From assembly GCF_900142955.1 (NCBI RefSeq), contig NZ_FRCP01000005.1, forward strand, positions 434,001 to 498,000: a stretch of 64,000 bases of DNA, given 5' to 3'. The stretch is from Anaerosporobacter mobilis DSM 15930 (GTDB lineage Bacteria > Bacillota > Clostridia > Lachnospirales > Lachnospiraceae). This document shows, in pieces, positions 1-8,758 of this stretch. The notes under the pieces were generated by a model. It saw only the letters and a list, made by a program, of their open reading frames with translations. It did not search any database and was not told the DNA's origin. The translations under genes were made by a program, and so were the position numbers. Each line of letters opens with the position of its first letter. Positions within the stretch are counted from its first letter, which is position 1.

Positions 1-175
1 ATTTGGATTTCGTCCCATAGTGTACCGAATTTCCAATTTCCTCTGTACTGGTAGCTGCTGATGCAATCTCAAATTGTTCAGATATTCCAAGCTTTTTTAC
101 CATATCTTTTAGAACAAATTCTGCCATAGGCGATCTACATATATTGCCGTGGCAGACGAAAAGTACTTTTATCAT
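1..175 (-). CDS. Low-molecular-weight protein tyrosine phosphatase, 3' end outside window
   Basis: Reading leftward from ATG at 175, the product begins MIKVLFVCHGNICRSPMAEF. This is the N-terminal P-loop of low-molecular-weight tyrosine phosphatases: the CX5R signature (C8 to R14) holds the catalytic cysteine and the phosphate-binding arginine. Only about 58 residues are in the window; the general-acid aspartate region lies beyond the left edge. A clear AAGGAG ribosome-binding site sits about 9 bases upstream of the ATG. The family removes phosphate from tyrosine (or arginine) in cytoplasmic proteins. A decayed copy of the same gene start lies at 5385 in the same orientation, so the mobile-element remnant lies between the two copies. 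Confidence 0.85.
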   Translation of the reverse strand, partial: MIKVLFVCHGNICRSPMAEFVLKDMVKKLGISEQFEIASAATSTEEIGNSVHYGTKSK

Positions 176-304
176 GTTATTTTAACTCCTTATATCTTCT
201 CAAAGCCTTATAAATACTGGATTTTATAGGTTTATGCAATTTTACTAATGTAACGTTATTTTCTCTTAATCGTATTTTACCATGTTTTTTCGAGTAAACG
301 GGGT

Positions 305-1098
305 AAATTTGGATTAATACCTTCCTTTGCAATGTTACTACAATAGATATGTCTACAAATGTGTGGCGTTAAAGGTGGTAATTACAATGGTTGCTCACGA
401 TTATACTTGTTTCTGTCATACTGCATATACTTTTCCCAATGAAGAGCTACCATTGGTTTTCCATTCTTATCAAGATATAGAAATCCACCATAACCGTCAA
501 TTATTGGTTCTCGCTTTGGCTTCTTACGGTTCCTCACAACACGCAAGCACGCCTCCTTAATTTCAGCTGTCATTAGGAGCTTTCTTGTACCACTAGTGGT
601 CTTTGTAGATTCAATCACATACTTCATGACTCTTGTTCTCTTAATCTGATGATCTATATTGATAATCTCATTCTCAAAATCCAAGTCTCTGACTGTCAGA
701 CCACAAAAACACGGATACGCATTCCTGTGTTAAACAGAATAAGGACACATCAGCCACATGCTTACTTGCAATTTCTTAAGCACATTCACAATAAATCTAT
801 AATTAGCCATTGTATTATGCTTTACACCTGATTTAAGCGAAATGTAACACTCTATAAGTGCTAAAACGGTCAGATCACTTCAATTGATTCCCTGCATTTG
901 TGATGATTGTACCTGTCTTCCCTTTTCTCTTAAAGACAGATCCTTGTGTTTTCCTGATGGAGTCTTTAATCTGCCTCTGTAAGTCCCCATCTAGTTTTTC
1001 TTTTACCAAGGGCATCATATCGGCATCGTCCGTCCTGGTCTTGCCACTCTCCTTGCAAAAGAACTCTGTCTTTATTATCACACCTCTTTTGGATTCAT
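305..1098 (-). pseudogene. Decayed Tn916-family integrase (tyrosine recombinase)
   Basis: Pieces of a Tn916-type integrase can be read in order, in shifting frames, from about 1098 down to 305. The N-terminal arm-binding part reads KRCDNKDRVLLQ then QDGRCRYDALGKRKTRW; after a frame break comes DLSLREKGRQVQ, then SDLTVLALIECYISLKSG and VKHNTMANYRFIV. An internal deletion then joins directly to FNTGMRIR and, after another frameshift, CGLTVRDLDFENEIINID. The catalytic domain continues to HWEKYMQY, meets an in-frame TAA near 382, and resumes as TPHICRHIYCSN before homology stops near 310, before the HxxR and catalytic tyrosine region. At least three frame breaks, one internal deletion and a truncated C-terminus make it non-functional. 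The order excisionase then integrase is the Tn916 order. Confidence 0.85.
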
Positions 1099-1181
1099 AC
1101 TCCTCTACCTCCGAGGGTATGTGACATACAAACAGTATATCATAAGCATTCCCCATCAGGCACCTCCCTTCTCGTAATTTT

Positions 1182-1391
1182 TTAAACCTTTATAGCTTCC
1201 GGCCGATCTATGTATGTTTCAAATTTCACTCTTTTTATTTGAACACGGTTACCATTCCATAAAAGATAATCTGCATATGAATTTTCACTTACCAGCTTAC
1301 GAAGCTTCCCTTCACCAATACGAAAATGGGATGCTGCTTCTTCAATGGATAAAGCGTACTTTTTACAATATGGAATTTCATAATTACTCAA
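1182..1391 (-). CDS. xis: Excisionase (Tn916 Xis family)
   Basis: A 69-residue protein starting with TTG at 1391. The body, YALSIEEAASHFRIGEGK followed by NGNRVQIKR and a short tail, matches the layout of Tn916 Xis: a MerR/Xis-like winged helix with the conserved IEEA, FRIGE and MNGNR-type motifs. The length equals the usual 65-70 residues and no frame break is visible. Xis bends DNA at element ends and directs the integrase toward excision. Its partner integrase immediately downstream is destroyed, so this gene is probably a relic that has not yet decayed. No strong ribosome-binding site is visible before the TTG start. The large HD/ATPase gene lies just upstream on the same strand. Confidence 0.8.
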   Translation of the reverse strand: MSNYEIPYCKKYALSIEEAASHFRIGEGKLRKLVSENSYADYLLWNGNRVQIKRVKFETYIDRPEAIKV

Positions 1392-1471
1392 TTAAGCGAA
1401 GATTCGTTGTCACAATTAAAGGCTTTTCTAATCTCCATCTTCGATCTATCACACTAAACACAATCCCTCTA

Positions 1472-4400
1472 TCATCGCCCCCTTCTCGACCAATCATTTA
1501 AATCATAAAATGATATCTTATTACTCATTAACATATTGATAAGCTCCTCCCTGTCTATTTTGCTCCAAAACATTTCTTTAATGTCTTCTGATAATCTTTC
1601 CAAAATTTCCCTCTCTATTCGATTATGAAAGATTTTTTCAAAGTATTCTGCACCTTTTTCACGTGCAATATATGTATACTGTTTGTTTACAACCATTGAT
1701 ACGAGAAGTTGTAGTGCATACATTTCTATGTTTGAATTCTGATAATCAAATAATGATATTTTCTCAACCAAATATTTTGTCATTTCATTTGAACATTGTA
1801 AGAAAACTCCCATCTTAGTTTTTACTCCAACTTCTTCGTCTAAACCAGTTATGTATTCTTCTTCATTTTTAGGTATAAATGCAACGCTATACTGATCCAA
1901 ATTATCATTATTTATTAGATTTACTTTAATCCATTTCTCTTCTCCAGTAATAAATGAAATATCAATTTTTCTTTCATTCCGATTCACTGTAATAGCATTG
2001 GCGGTTTTACCCTTTAATGCTACATTATGTAATATGCTACTCATCTCATAATCACATAATAAATTCTGTCCTGTAAAAGTATCACTTTCAGTAATTGTAT
2101 TTACTAATCCTGTCAATGATATATTACTTTTCGTCTCTTTTAATAAATACTCTGCTGCATTTATCATATTACTCTCAGACATATTTATTCTATCAAGACA
2201 TTTAAGGTAATTAACAGAAACAAGTTTTCTATTTAAAGCATCCTCAAATAAAATCGTTTCTAAATCGCTAAATACATCTTCGAATATTTCTTTTTTCTCT
2301 AATATTGACCCACCAATTCCATTATTCTGTGGATTAACAAGTTGTTTTACCAAAAACTTAATTTCTGATGAAATCCAAGAAAGAGAGCGTCCCTTTTTAA
2401 TGAATTTCTCGATTTGACTTTCCAAATACTTTTTATATACAGTATATATTATTTTTAAAAGTTGATCTCGCCCCTCATTATCCTCAACCGATGATCTTGC
2501 AACATTGGTTTTAACAATCTTGTTATTGTTACTATTCATAATAGCTAAAAATGTATCTCTGCGATAACCCGGTGTATTATCTGCAATCCTTATTCCTTCA
2601 AAACACACCCCTATTGGAATTGGTTCGTCTGTACTATATCCAACATTATTTCGTCTATTATATTCAACTAATGAATACTCTTGTAAATATTCTCTATATC
2701 TTAAAGCATAAGCAACTGTTATTCCATCAACCTCAACCTCTTTTATAACAATACTACTACCAGCTTCGATAGCTCCCCTTCCAATATAATCTTCCAGAGC
2801 CTCTTTGGGTGATGAATAGCCAATTTTGATTGGCTCACTCGTATCTTTTACCAATTTAACATCACAATACGGGAATATAATCCATTTTTTTATATTATAT
2901 TCTAAATTGTCAGTATTCTCATTATCTCTCAAATGCAATTTGATCATTGTACCATGATTACTAATTAATTTGGGGATTTCATCTTTGGTAACTGATTTTA
3001 GCAAATATTTCCCATCTACATTACGGAAAAATACTCTATTTGCTTCTCCATTTTCACTAGAACATGTTAAAATCTCAATGTCATCTGCCACTAAAAAACA
3101 AGTTAAAATTCCTATACCAAATCTACTTATCGAAACAAAATCCGGATATTCTTTTTGAAATATTGGGCTACTATATTTTGAGGTTCCAACCTTTAAAAGA
3201 TAATTTTCAATTTCATAAACCGTCATACCTGTACCATTATCAAAAAATGACAATGAATTTTCTTTGCTATCCCATTTCACAAGTATTTGTCCTCTTGAAC
3301 TCTCGACTCTATTACCTTTTTCTATTTCATTCTGCAACTTGATTGCATCAAGACCATTTTGTATTAATTCTCTGATCACGACTGAACTGTCATTATATAA
3401 TGTATGTCCAACCAACATTTGAAGAATGCTATTTTGATCAAGCTCGAATTTAAGAAGATGATTACTAAAATTTTTTGTTTCAATTCCAGAATCATCTACG
3501 TCCTTCCATGGAAATAAGTAATCAACTGTCCCTTGCTTCTTAATAGAATTTTGAATAATATCATAACTTGTTCTCAATTCAGTTTTTACATATCGTAAAT
3601 AATTCATAAGTGCAAAGAATGCTTCTGCTTGATTAGCTGTCTGAAAATATGCTGTTATAGCGATAGCATCACTTTGAATTGATTTATCAATTTCACAATC
3701 TTCATTTCTCATTTCTTTTGGCTTTATTGCACGAATTGCCATCTGTTTTTGCCACTCTAAGACACTTATTGGGTCAGATGGACAAAATGCATTGAACTCT
3801 ATCGTTGGTGTTCTATCCATCGTTATATGTAACAGGTCAGCTGTTCTTAAAACAACTGCAATATATTGCAAATTCACTTTCGCTTGGTCTGATGATTCAT
3901 AACATTTGTTTGTATTATATATTGAGCAGTCATCCAAATTATTCAAATGATGACTTTCACAAATCATAGCAAGATCTTGGATGAATAAACTATCAATTGA
4001 TATTGTTAATTTTTGTATTTCAGTTGCGATACTTTGTGTATACTTTAGATTCTCGTCCAATTCTCCTGAAATCCACATTTTTATACGCTTTGCATGATTT
4101 TTTCTTATATATTCTTGAAACAAAAAGTTATCAGAATCAGGTAAATCCTTTATTTTAGCAATATAATCTCTTCCAAACTCGCCACTATACGCTCTGTCTT
4201 TATATAGCTTAAAATCTGTTTTATCTCGATTATCATATTCATCACTAGTAATCAACATTCCCATATCATGAAAATAAATCGACAAAACAAGCATCATCCA
4301 TTCTGATGAAGTCATTGCTTCTTTTGTTTTATCTGGTATTAGCCATTCGGCAATATTAAGCATCTCATCAATATGTGAAATATCATGTTTCGTATACTCT

Positions 4401-4543
4401 GTAAATATACCATAATCCCCTATATGACTTAATAACTTCTCCACTTCCTTCTTGATATGTAATAATTTTGCTCCACTAAAAACACGTAATGTTTCAGCCA
4501 ATTCTGCCCTTTTTTCTATTTGGGAATCTAATTTTTCAACCAT
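1472..4543 (-). CDS. HD-domain plus Hsp90-type (GHKL) ATPase protein, cargo of the element remnant
   Basis: A 1023-residue cytoplasmic protein with no signal peptide. Residues about 50-240 carry a full set of HD-superfamily metal ligands: H53 (KHDISHID), H92-D93 (FHDMGM), H198-H199 (ESHHL) and D236 (RTADLL). Residues about 380-560 carry a GHKL/Hsp90-type ATPase: N-box E392..N396..D399 (RELIQNGLDA), D435/G437/G439 (FFDNGTGM) and the lid glycines G476/G478 (RFGIGI). The remaining 450 residues are not recognised. Coupling a predicted phosphohydrolase to a conformational ATPase, encoded next to mobile-element genes, suggests a sensor-effector role such as phage defence; that is inference. Translation starts at ATG 4543 after a weak purine-rich site. 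The gene looks intact although the neighbouring integrase is decayed. Confidence 0.75.
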   Translation of the reverse strand: MVEKLDSQIEKRAELAETLRVFSGAKLLHIKKEVEKLLSHIGDYGIFTEYTKHDISHIDEMLNIAEWLIPDKTKEAMTSSEWMMLVLSIYFHDMGMLITSDEYDNRDKTDFKLYKDRAYSGEFGRDYIAKIKDLPDSDNFLFQEYIRKNHAKRIKMWISGELDENLKYTQSIATEIQKLTISIDSLFIQDLAMICESHHLNNLDDCSIYNTNKCYESSDQAKVNLQYIAVVLRTADLLHITMDRTPTIEFNAFCPSDPISVLEWQKQMAIRAIKPKEMRNEDCEIDKSIQSDAIAITAYFQTANQAEAFFALMNYLRYVKTELRTSYDIIQNSIKKQGTVDYLFPWKDVDDSGIETKNFSNHLLKFELDQNSILQMLVGHTLYNDSSVVIRELIQNGLDAIKLQNEIEKGNRVESSRGQILVKWDSKENSLSFFDNGTGMTVYEIENYLLKVGTSKYSSPIFQKEYPDFVSISRFGIGILTCFLVADDIEILTCSSENGEANRVFFRNVDGKYLLKSVTKDEIPKLISNHGTMIKLHLRDNENTDNLEYNIKKWIIFPYCDVKLVKDTSEPIKIGYSSPKEALEDYIGRGAIEAGSSIVIKEVEVDGITVAYALRYREYLQEYSLVEYNRRNNVGYSTDEPIPIGVCFEGIRIADNTPGYRRDTFLAIMNSNNNKIVKTNVARSSVEDNEGRDQLLKIIYTVYKKYLESQIEKFIKKGRSLSWISSEIKFLVKQLVNPQNNGIGGSILEKKEIFEDVFSDLETILFEDALNRKLVSVNYLKCLDRINMSESNMINAAEYLLKETKSNISLTGLVNTITESDTFTGQNLLCDYEMSSILHNVALKGKTANAITVNRNERKIDISFITGEEKWIKVNLINNDNLDQYSVAFIPKNEEEYITGLDEEVGVKTKMGVFLQCSNEMTKYLVEKISLFDYQNSNIEMYALQLLVSMVVNKQYTYIAREKGAEYFEKIFHNRIEREILERLSEDIKEMFWSKIDREELINMLMSNKISFYDLNDWSRRGR

Positions 4544-5087
4544 TCTTTCTCTTTACGTCCTTCCTATTATTTATCTATGATTGAGGTCTATTCTTTTTCC
4601 TAGTTTAAGCTGTAATTACAATCACAACTAATAAATCCTTAACCAAAATTCTTTTAATTTTGTTTCTACTCCTAGTTCATTTAATGTTTCTTTCTCAGAC
4701 AACATTAAAAAAATGATTATACCTTATATATAAATATCATTTATTATGTATTCCAAAGGTGCCTCTGCTCCCTTCGACAGATTATTTGTTGATTCGCGAA
4801 TATATTCAACATTATCTGATTTTATCTTCTTCCTCATTTCCTGGTATACTACCTCAGCTTATCATAACCCATTATAACTAATTGCCATAATATTTTTCCC
4901 CTCTCTTTCCCAACTATCAATTAACGACAATTTTATTATACCACTGAATATGCAAATCCACAATTTAGATATGTAAATATTGGATAAGCATTTCCATATA
5001 TATACTAGCAACGAAATCAGACCTTTTTGTATCTGCTGAGTTGATATTTCCATTTAGGAAATATCCATATTATTTTCAAGCATAAAT

Positions 5088-5163
5088 AACAAACCCTGTC
5101 GGTAACATCAAGTCATCACCATCATCCTGGTCATCTTGACATTACCGCCTGGGCTTGTTTGTT
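5088..5163. repeat. Imperfect long inverted repeat
   Basis: The left arm at 5088-5112 (AACAAACCCTGTCGGTAACA and on) pairs with the right arm at 5135-5163, with a 4-base bulge and a few mismatches; the loop is about 22 bases. No T-run follows on either strand, so it is not a standard terminator. It lies in the relic region between the HD/ATPase gene and the aconitase gene. Confidence 0.5.
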
Positions 5164-5268
5164 CGTAGTCAAGGGAATTTAATGATAAGTCCCCTGCAAT
5201 CCATTATTCATTTTTATGTCTGTCACATCCCAAAAATCAAATTAACAAATTTCTTTTCCCTTCACCAC

Positions 5269-5288
5269 ATAACCCACAAGTGGGTTAT
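5269..5288. promoter_or_regulatory. 20-bp perfect palindrome, possible operator
   Basis: ATAACCCACAAGTGGGTTAT is a 9-bp perfect inverted repeat with a two-base centre. The spacer is too short for a hairpin loop, so a dimeric DNA-binding protein is a more natural reader than an RNA terminator. It lies downstream of the decayed phosphatase start, with no promoter clearly attached. Function unknown. Confidence 0.4.
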
Positions 5289-5325
5289 TTCTGAGTTATT
5301 ATATTTTCAACAATCCCTTGTATTT

Positions 5326-5385
5326 ACTGTCTTTCATAAGAATCCTTCAAACCCTGCCGTAGCAAACGAATAATACTTTAATCAT
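5326..5385 (-). pseudogene. Decayed second copy of tyrosine phosphatase gene start
   Basis: From ATG at 5385 the minus strand reads MIKVLFVCYGRV, then a TGA where the gene at the left edge has the C of GNICR, then RILMKD. It aligns codon for codon with the first 19 codons of the intact copy at 175, including an AAAGGAG ribosome-binding site and an AT-rich spacer. After that similarity is lost. Nucleotide divergence is substantial, so this is an old paralogue or duplicate, not a fresh target-site duplication. Confidence 0.65.
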
Positions 5386-5421
5386 ATATTTTACTCCTTT
5401 AAACACTGTATTGCATACAAA

Positions 5422-8130
5422 TCAAAATAATTTTTCCCGTAATACCATTGAAAGAATTCCGCCATGGCGGTAATAGTCTATATCAACGTCTGAATCAAAG
5501 CGTACCCTAGCCATAAATAACTTTTCACTCTTATCTTCTGAGACCGCTTTAACTTGAACTTTCACATGTGGCATGATTGACTCATCGATATTTATTTCAA
5601 ATGTCTCACTACCAGTCAGTCCCAAACTATCCGCAGAATCTCCATCTAGGAATTCAAGTGGAAGGATTCCCATCATTACTAGGTTCGATCTGTGAATTCT
5701 TTCAAAACTTTCTGCTATAACAGCTTTCACACCTAACAGATAAGAACCTTTTGCAGCCCAGTCTCTAGATGATCCCATTCCATAATCCTTTCCAGCCAGA
5801 ATTACAAGACCAGTGCCATCTTTTTGATATTTTTGTGAAGCGTCATAGATTGACATAATTTCACCAGTTGGCCAGTAGCTGGTGTAACCACCTTCTGTAC
5901 CTGGAGCAATTATATTTCTGATACGAATATTGGCAAAAGTTCCTCGCATCATAACTTCATGATTTCCTCGTCTGGAACCATAGGTATTGAAGTGGGCAGG
6001 CTCTACACCCTGACTAATGAGATATTTTCCTGCTGGAGTGCTTTTGCCAATGGCACCTGCAGGCGAGATGTGGTCTGTAGTAATAGAATCTCCAAACTTA
6101 CCAAGAACACGTAATTGTTTTAATTCCTTGATTGTGCCAACTTCCTTTGACAGACTCTCAAAAAATGGTGGATTCTGTATATATGTTGATTTTTCATCAA
6201 AGTCATACAGAGCACCCTTCTTAGCTTCAATGTCATTCCACATGGAGTTACCTTTATAGACCTGGTCGTATTCCCTTGTAAATACCTGTGGTTTCAACAC
6301 CTTTCCAATCATCTCATTGATTTCCTCGGCTGAAGGCCAGATGTCTTTTAGATATACTTTCTCTCCCTTCTGGTTCTTCCCGAGGTAATCCTTATCAAAA
6401 TCAATATCCACTGTTCCTGCCAGCGCATAGGCTACAACTAAGATAGGAGAAGCAAGGTAATTTGCCTTAACAAGTGGATGAATTCGTCCCTCAAAATTTC
6501 GATTTCCTGAAAGTACGGAGGTAACCAAAAGATCTTTTTGTGTGATAGCATCTTCTATTTCCCTTAGAAGCGGGCCTGAATTTCCTATACAGGTAGCACA
6601 TCCATATCCCACTGTTTCAAAACCAAGTTGATCAAGATAGGTCTGAAGCCCTGCATCTACTAGATATTTGGTAACTACCTTAGAGCCAGGAGCTAGAGCA
6701 GTTTTTACATGTGCAGGTACACTAAGTCCTTTTTCTAAAGCCTTTTTAGCCAGAAGTCCTGCACCTAGCATGACATATGGGTTAGACGTATTAGTACAGG
6801 AGGTAATTGCTGCAATTGCGATGGAGCCTGTTCTTAATGTGCTTTTTCTTCCATCACTAAGTGTAACATAAGCTTCCTTAGTAAACTCCTCTGCTGTCAA
6901 ACCATGTCCCTGATTTCCCATTGGTGCAGTCACTGATTTTCTAAATTCCTCTTTCATATCTGTTAGAGTGATCAAGTCCTGTGGTCTCTTGGGTCCGGAG
7001 AGACTTGGCACTAAAGTAGATAAATCTACAGTCAATATCTTCGAATACTTAGGTCTCTTACAATCCTTAGTATAAAACATAAGGTTTTTTTCCAGATAGG
7101 TTCTCACTAGTAATACCTGTTCTTCACTTCTACCTGTCAATCTTAAATAATCTAAGGTAACCTCATCTACTGGGAAAAATCCGCAAGTAGCTCCATACTC
7201 TGGAGCCATATTGGCAATGGTTGCTCTATCGGCAAGTGATAGTCCTTCAATTCCCTTTCCGAAATATTCTACGAACTTACCTACGACCCCTTCTTTTCTG
7301 AGGATATTAGTAATCTTTAGCGCTAGGTCTGTGGAAGTGGTTCCTTTTGGTAGCTCACCGATTAGTTCTACACCGACAATACTAGGTACTGGGAAATAGG
7401 ACGGTTGACCAAGCATTCCAGCTTCCGCTTCAATTCCTCCTACTCCCCAACCAAGAACACCAAGTCCATTGATCATGGTAGTATGAGAATCTGTTCCAAC
7501 TAAGCTGTCAGGAAATAAATATGTCTTATCTCCCTCCACTTTTTGTCTTACTACTTGCGCTAAATATTCCAAATTAACCTGATGAACAATTCCTGTTCCA
7601 GGTGGCACTACCGTGAAATTATCAAAGGTTTCCTGAGCCCATTTTAAGAACTCATATCTCTCTTTATTTCTCTTAAATTCCATATCCATATTTGTTTTTA
7701 AAGCATCGTCTGTTCCATAGGTGTCAACCTGCACCGAGTGATCTATGATAAGATCCACAGGAACCTCTGGATTGATTTTCTCAACACAGTCAAGACCTCC
7801 GATTTCTTTCATTGCATGGCGCATTGCAGCCAAGTCAACGACAGCTGGAACCCCTGTGAAATCCTGCAAAATTACTCTGGCAGGTTTAAATGGTACTTCA
7901 TCACCTTCGTGCTTTTCACTAGCCCAGTCAGCTAAGATTTCAATGTGTTTTTCTGTAATAGAGTGCCCATCACACTGTCTCAGTGCAGACTCCAAAAGAA
8001 CTCTAATAGAAAAAGGAAGATGCTCTATATCGCTCCCCTTCTCTTTTAGTGACTCTATGCTGTAGTAGCTATATGTTTGCTCATTTATTTGAAATTCTCT
8101 TAATGAATCTTCTTTTACTTTAGTTTTCAT
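5422..8130 (-). CDS. acnA: Aconitate hydratase, AcnA/IRP1 type
   Basis: A 902-residue enzyme interconverting citrate and isocitrate through cis-aconitate in the cytoplasm. The family length (about 890-910) is matched. The three cysteines binding the 4Fe-4S cluster are visible in SCTNTSNP (about residue 442) and GCATCIGNSGPL (about residue 510). Substrate-binding motifs include DSHTTMINGLGVLGWGVGGI and the C-terminal swivel domain with GSRRGNHEVMMRG and KDYGMGSSRDWAAKG. The start was set at ATG 8130 because a GGAGG lies six bases upstream; an earlier in-frame ATG would overlap that site. No citrate synthase or isocitrate dehydrogenase gene is adjacent, so it appears to be transcribed alone. 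Confidence 0.95.
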   Translation of the reverse strand: MKTKVKEDSLREFQINEQTYSYYSIESLKEKGSDIEHLPFSIRVLLESALRQCDGHSITEKHIEILADWASEKHEGDEVPFKPARVILQDFTGVPAVVDLAAMRHAMKEIGGLDCVEKINPEVPVDLIIDHSVQVDTYGTDDALKTNMDMEFKRNKERYEFLKWAQETFDNFTVVPPGTGIVHQVNLEYLAQVVRQKVEGDKTYLFPDSLVGTDSHTTMINGLGVLGWGVGGIEAEAGMLGQPSYFPVPSIVGVELIGELPKGTTSTDLALKITNILRKEGVVGKFVEYFGKGIEGLSLADRATIANMAPEYGATCGFFPVDEVTLDYLRLTGRSEEQVLLVRTYLEKNLMFYTKDCKRPKYSKILTVDLSTLVPSLSGPKRPQDLITLTDMKEEFRKSVTAPMGNQGHGLTAEEFTKEAYVTLSDGRKSTLRTGSIAIAAITSCTNTSNPYVMLGAGLLAKKALEKGLSVPAHVKTALAPGSKVVTKYLVDAGLQTYLDQLGFETVGYGCATCIGNSGPLLREIEDAITQKDLLVTSVLSGNRNFEGRIHPLVKANYLASPILVVAYALAGTVDIDFDKDYLGKNQKGEKVYLKDIWPSAEEINEMIGKVLKPQVFTREYDQVYKGNSMWNDIEAKKGALYDFDEKSTYIQNPPFFESLSKEVGTIKELKQLRVLGKFGDSITTDHISPAGAIGKSTPAGKYLISQGVEPAHFNTYGSRRGNHEVMMRGTFANIRIRNIIAPGTEGGYTSYWPTGEIMSIYDASQKYQKDGTGLVILAGKDYGMGSSRDWAAKGSYLLGVKAVIAESFERIHRSNLVMMGILPLEFLDGDSADSLGLTGSETFEINIDESIMPHVKVQVKAVSEDKSEKLFMARVRFDSDVDIDYYRHGGILSMVLREKLF

Positions 8131-8254
8131 AACATACCTCCAATCATAGTACAATTGTTATATTACTAAGTTTATAATGTTAATGTTAACAAGGTCTGGT
8201 GATTTGTCAATAGAAAACTGAATGTTGCACCTACAACTGTAAAGTTTTTCTCAA

Positions 8255-8743
8255 TTAATCATGATGCAATGTATAATAAGAATTCATAAAGTGACAAATA
8301 CCGAAAATTACAATTGCAACTCCGGCCGGTATATTATGAAACCATAAGGCTGCAAAAGAAAAGTACACAACAGGAAACACTGCCAAGGGAGCTGGTATAA
8401 AACCAAAATTCTTTCCAAGATAACTTACATCTCGTCCGTTTATGAAATATCTTGCCCACAGATAGTAATACAGCAGTAAGAATACTACCATTCCAATTAT
8501 GTAAACAGGCTTATTATAATCCATGTTCTTATTCACAATAACAATAAGGAAGATTATGAATAAAACTCTTGATACATTCTCCAATTGCTCCATATAGATA
8601 CTAGGCGTTGTTTGTTCTATAGTAATATTATTCTTTGGCAGGATTCCATATAGTATACTGGGCAACATAGCTAATACCACAACTAGAAAGCCTCTTATCG
8701 AAAAACCCACATGTTCTTGAATTACTCTTATTATTTCTTTCAT
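8255..8743 (-). CDS. Predicted multi-pass membrane protein
   Basis: A 162-residue protein with about five hydrophobic segments: residues near 15-35 (GFLVVVLAMLPSILYGI), 60-72 (VLFIIFLIVIV), 80-97 (VYIIGMVVFLLLYYYLW), 115-130 (APLAVFPVVYFSFAAL) and 136-150. No catalytic motif is recognised. It starts 15 bases downstream of the padR stop codon on the same strand, so the two are almost certainly cotranscribed. PadR regulators often sit with the membrane protein or transporter they control, so this is likely to be the regulated partner. Function unknown. Confidence 0.7.
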   Translation of the reverse strand: MKEIIRVIQEHVGFSIRGFLVVVLAMLPSILYGILPKNNITIEQTTPSIYMEQLENVSRVLFIIFLIVIVNKNMDYNKPVYIIGMVVFLLLYYYLWARYFINGRDVSYLGKNFGFIPAPLAVFPVVYFSFAALWFHNIPAGVAIVIFGICHFMNSYYTLHHD

Positions 8744-8758
8744 AGCATACAGTCCTTT

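Larger units (their letters stand above)
4544..5325. other. Gene-poor stretch with relic fragments and inverted repeats
   Basis: No convincing intact gene. A minus-strand 37-codon open frame at 4724-4837 (begins MRKKIKSDNVEYI) has coding-like composition and may be a gene fragment. An imperfect inverted repeat pairs 5088-5112 with 5135-5163. A perfect palindrome lies at 5269-5288. A 63-codon open frame at 4862-5053 has no ribosome-binding site and was not accepted as a gene. Confidence 0.5.

Noticed and set aside
875..1156. 93-codon minus-strand open frame with a good ribosome-binding site
   Set aside because: It overlaps the reconstructed N-terminal half of the decayed integrase in shifted frames, so it is a by-product of frameshifts, not an independent gene.
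4862..5053. 63-codon minus-strand open frame
   Set aside because: No ribosome-binding site, no motif, in a relic zone; likely chance.
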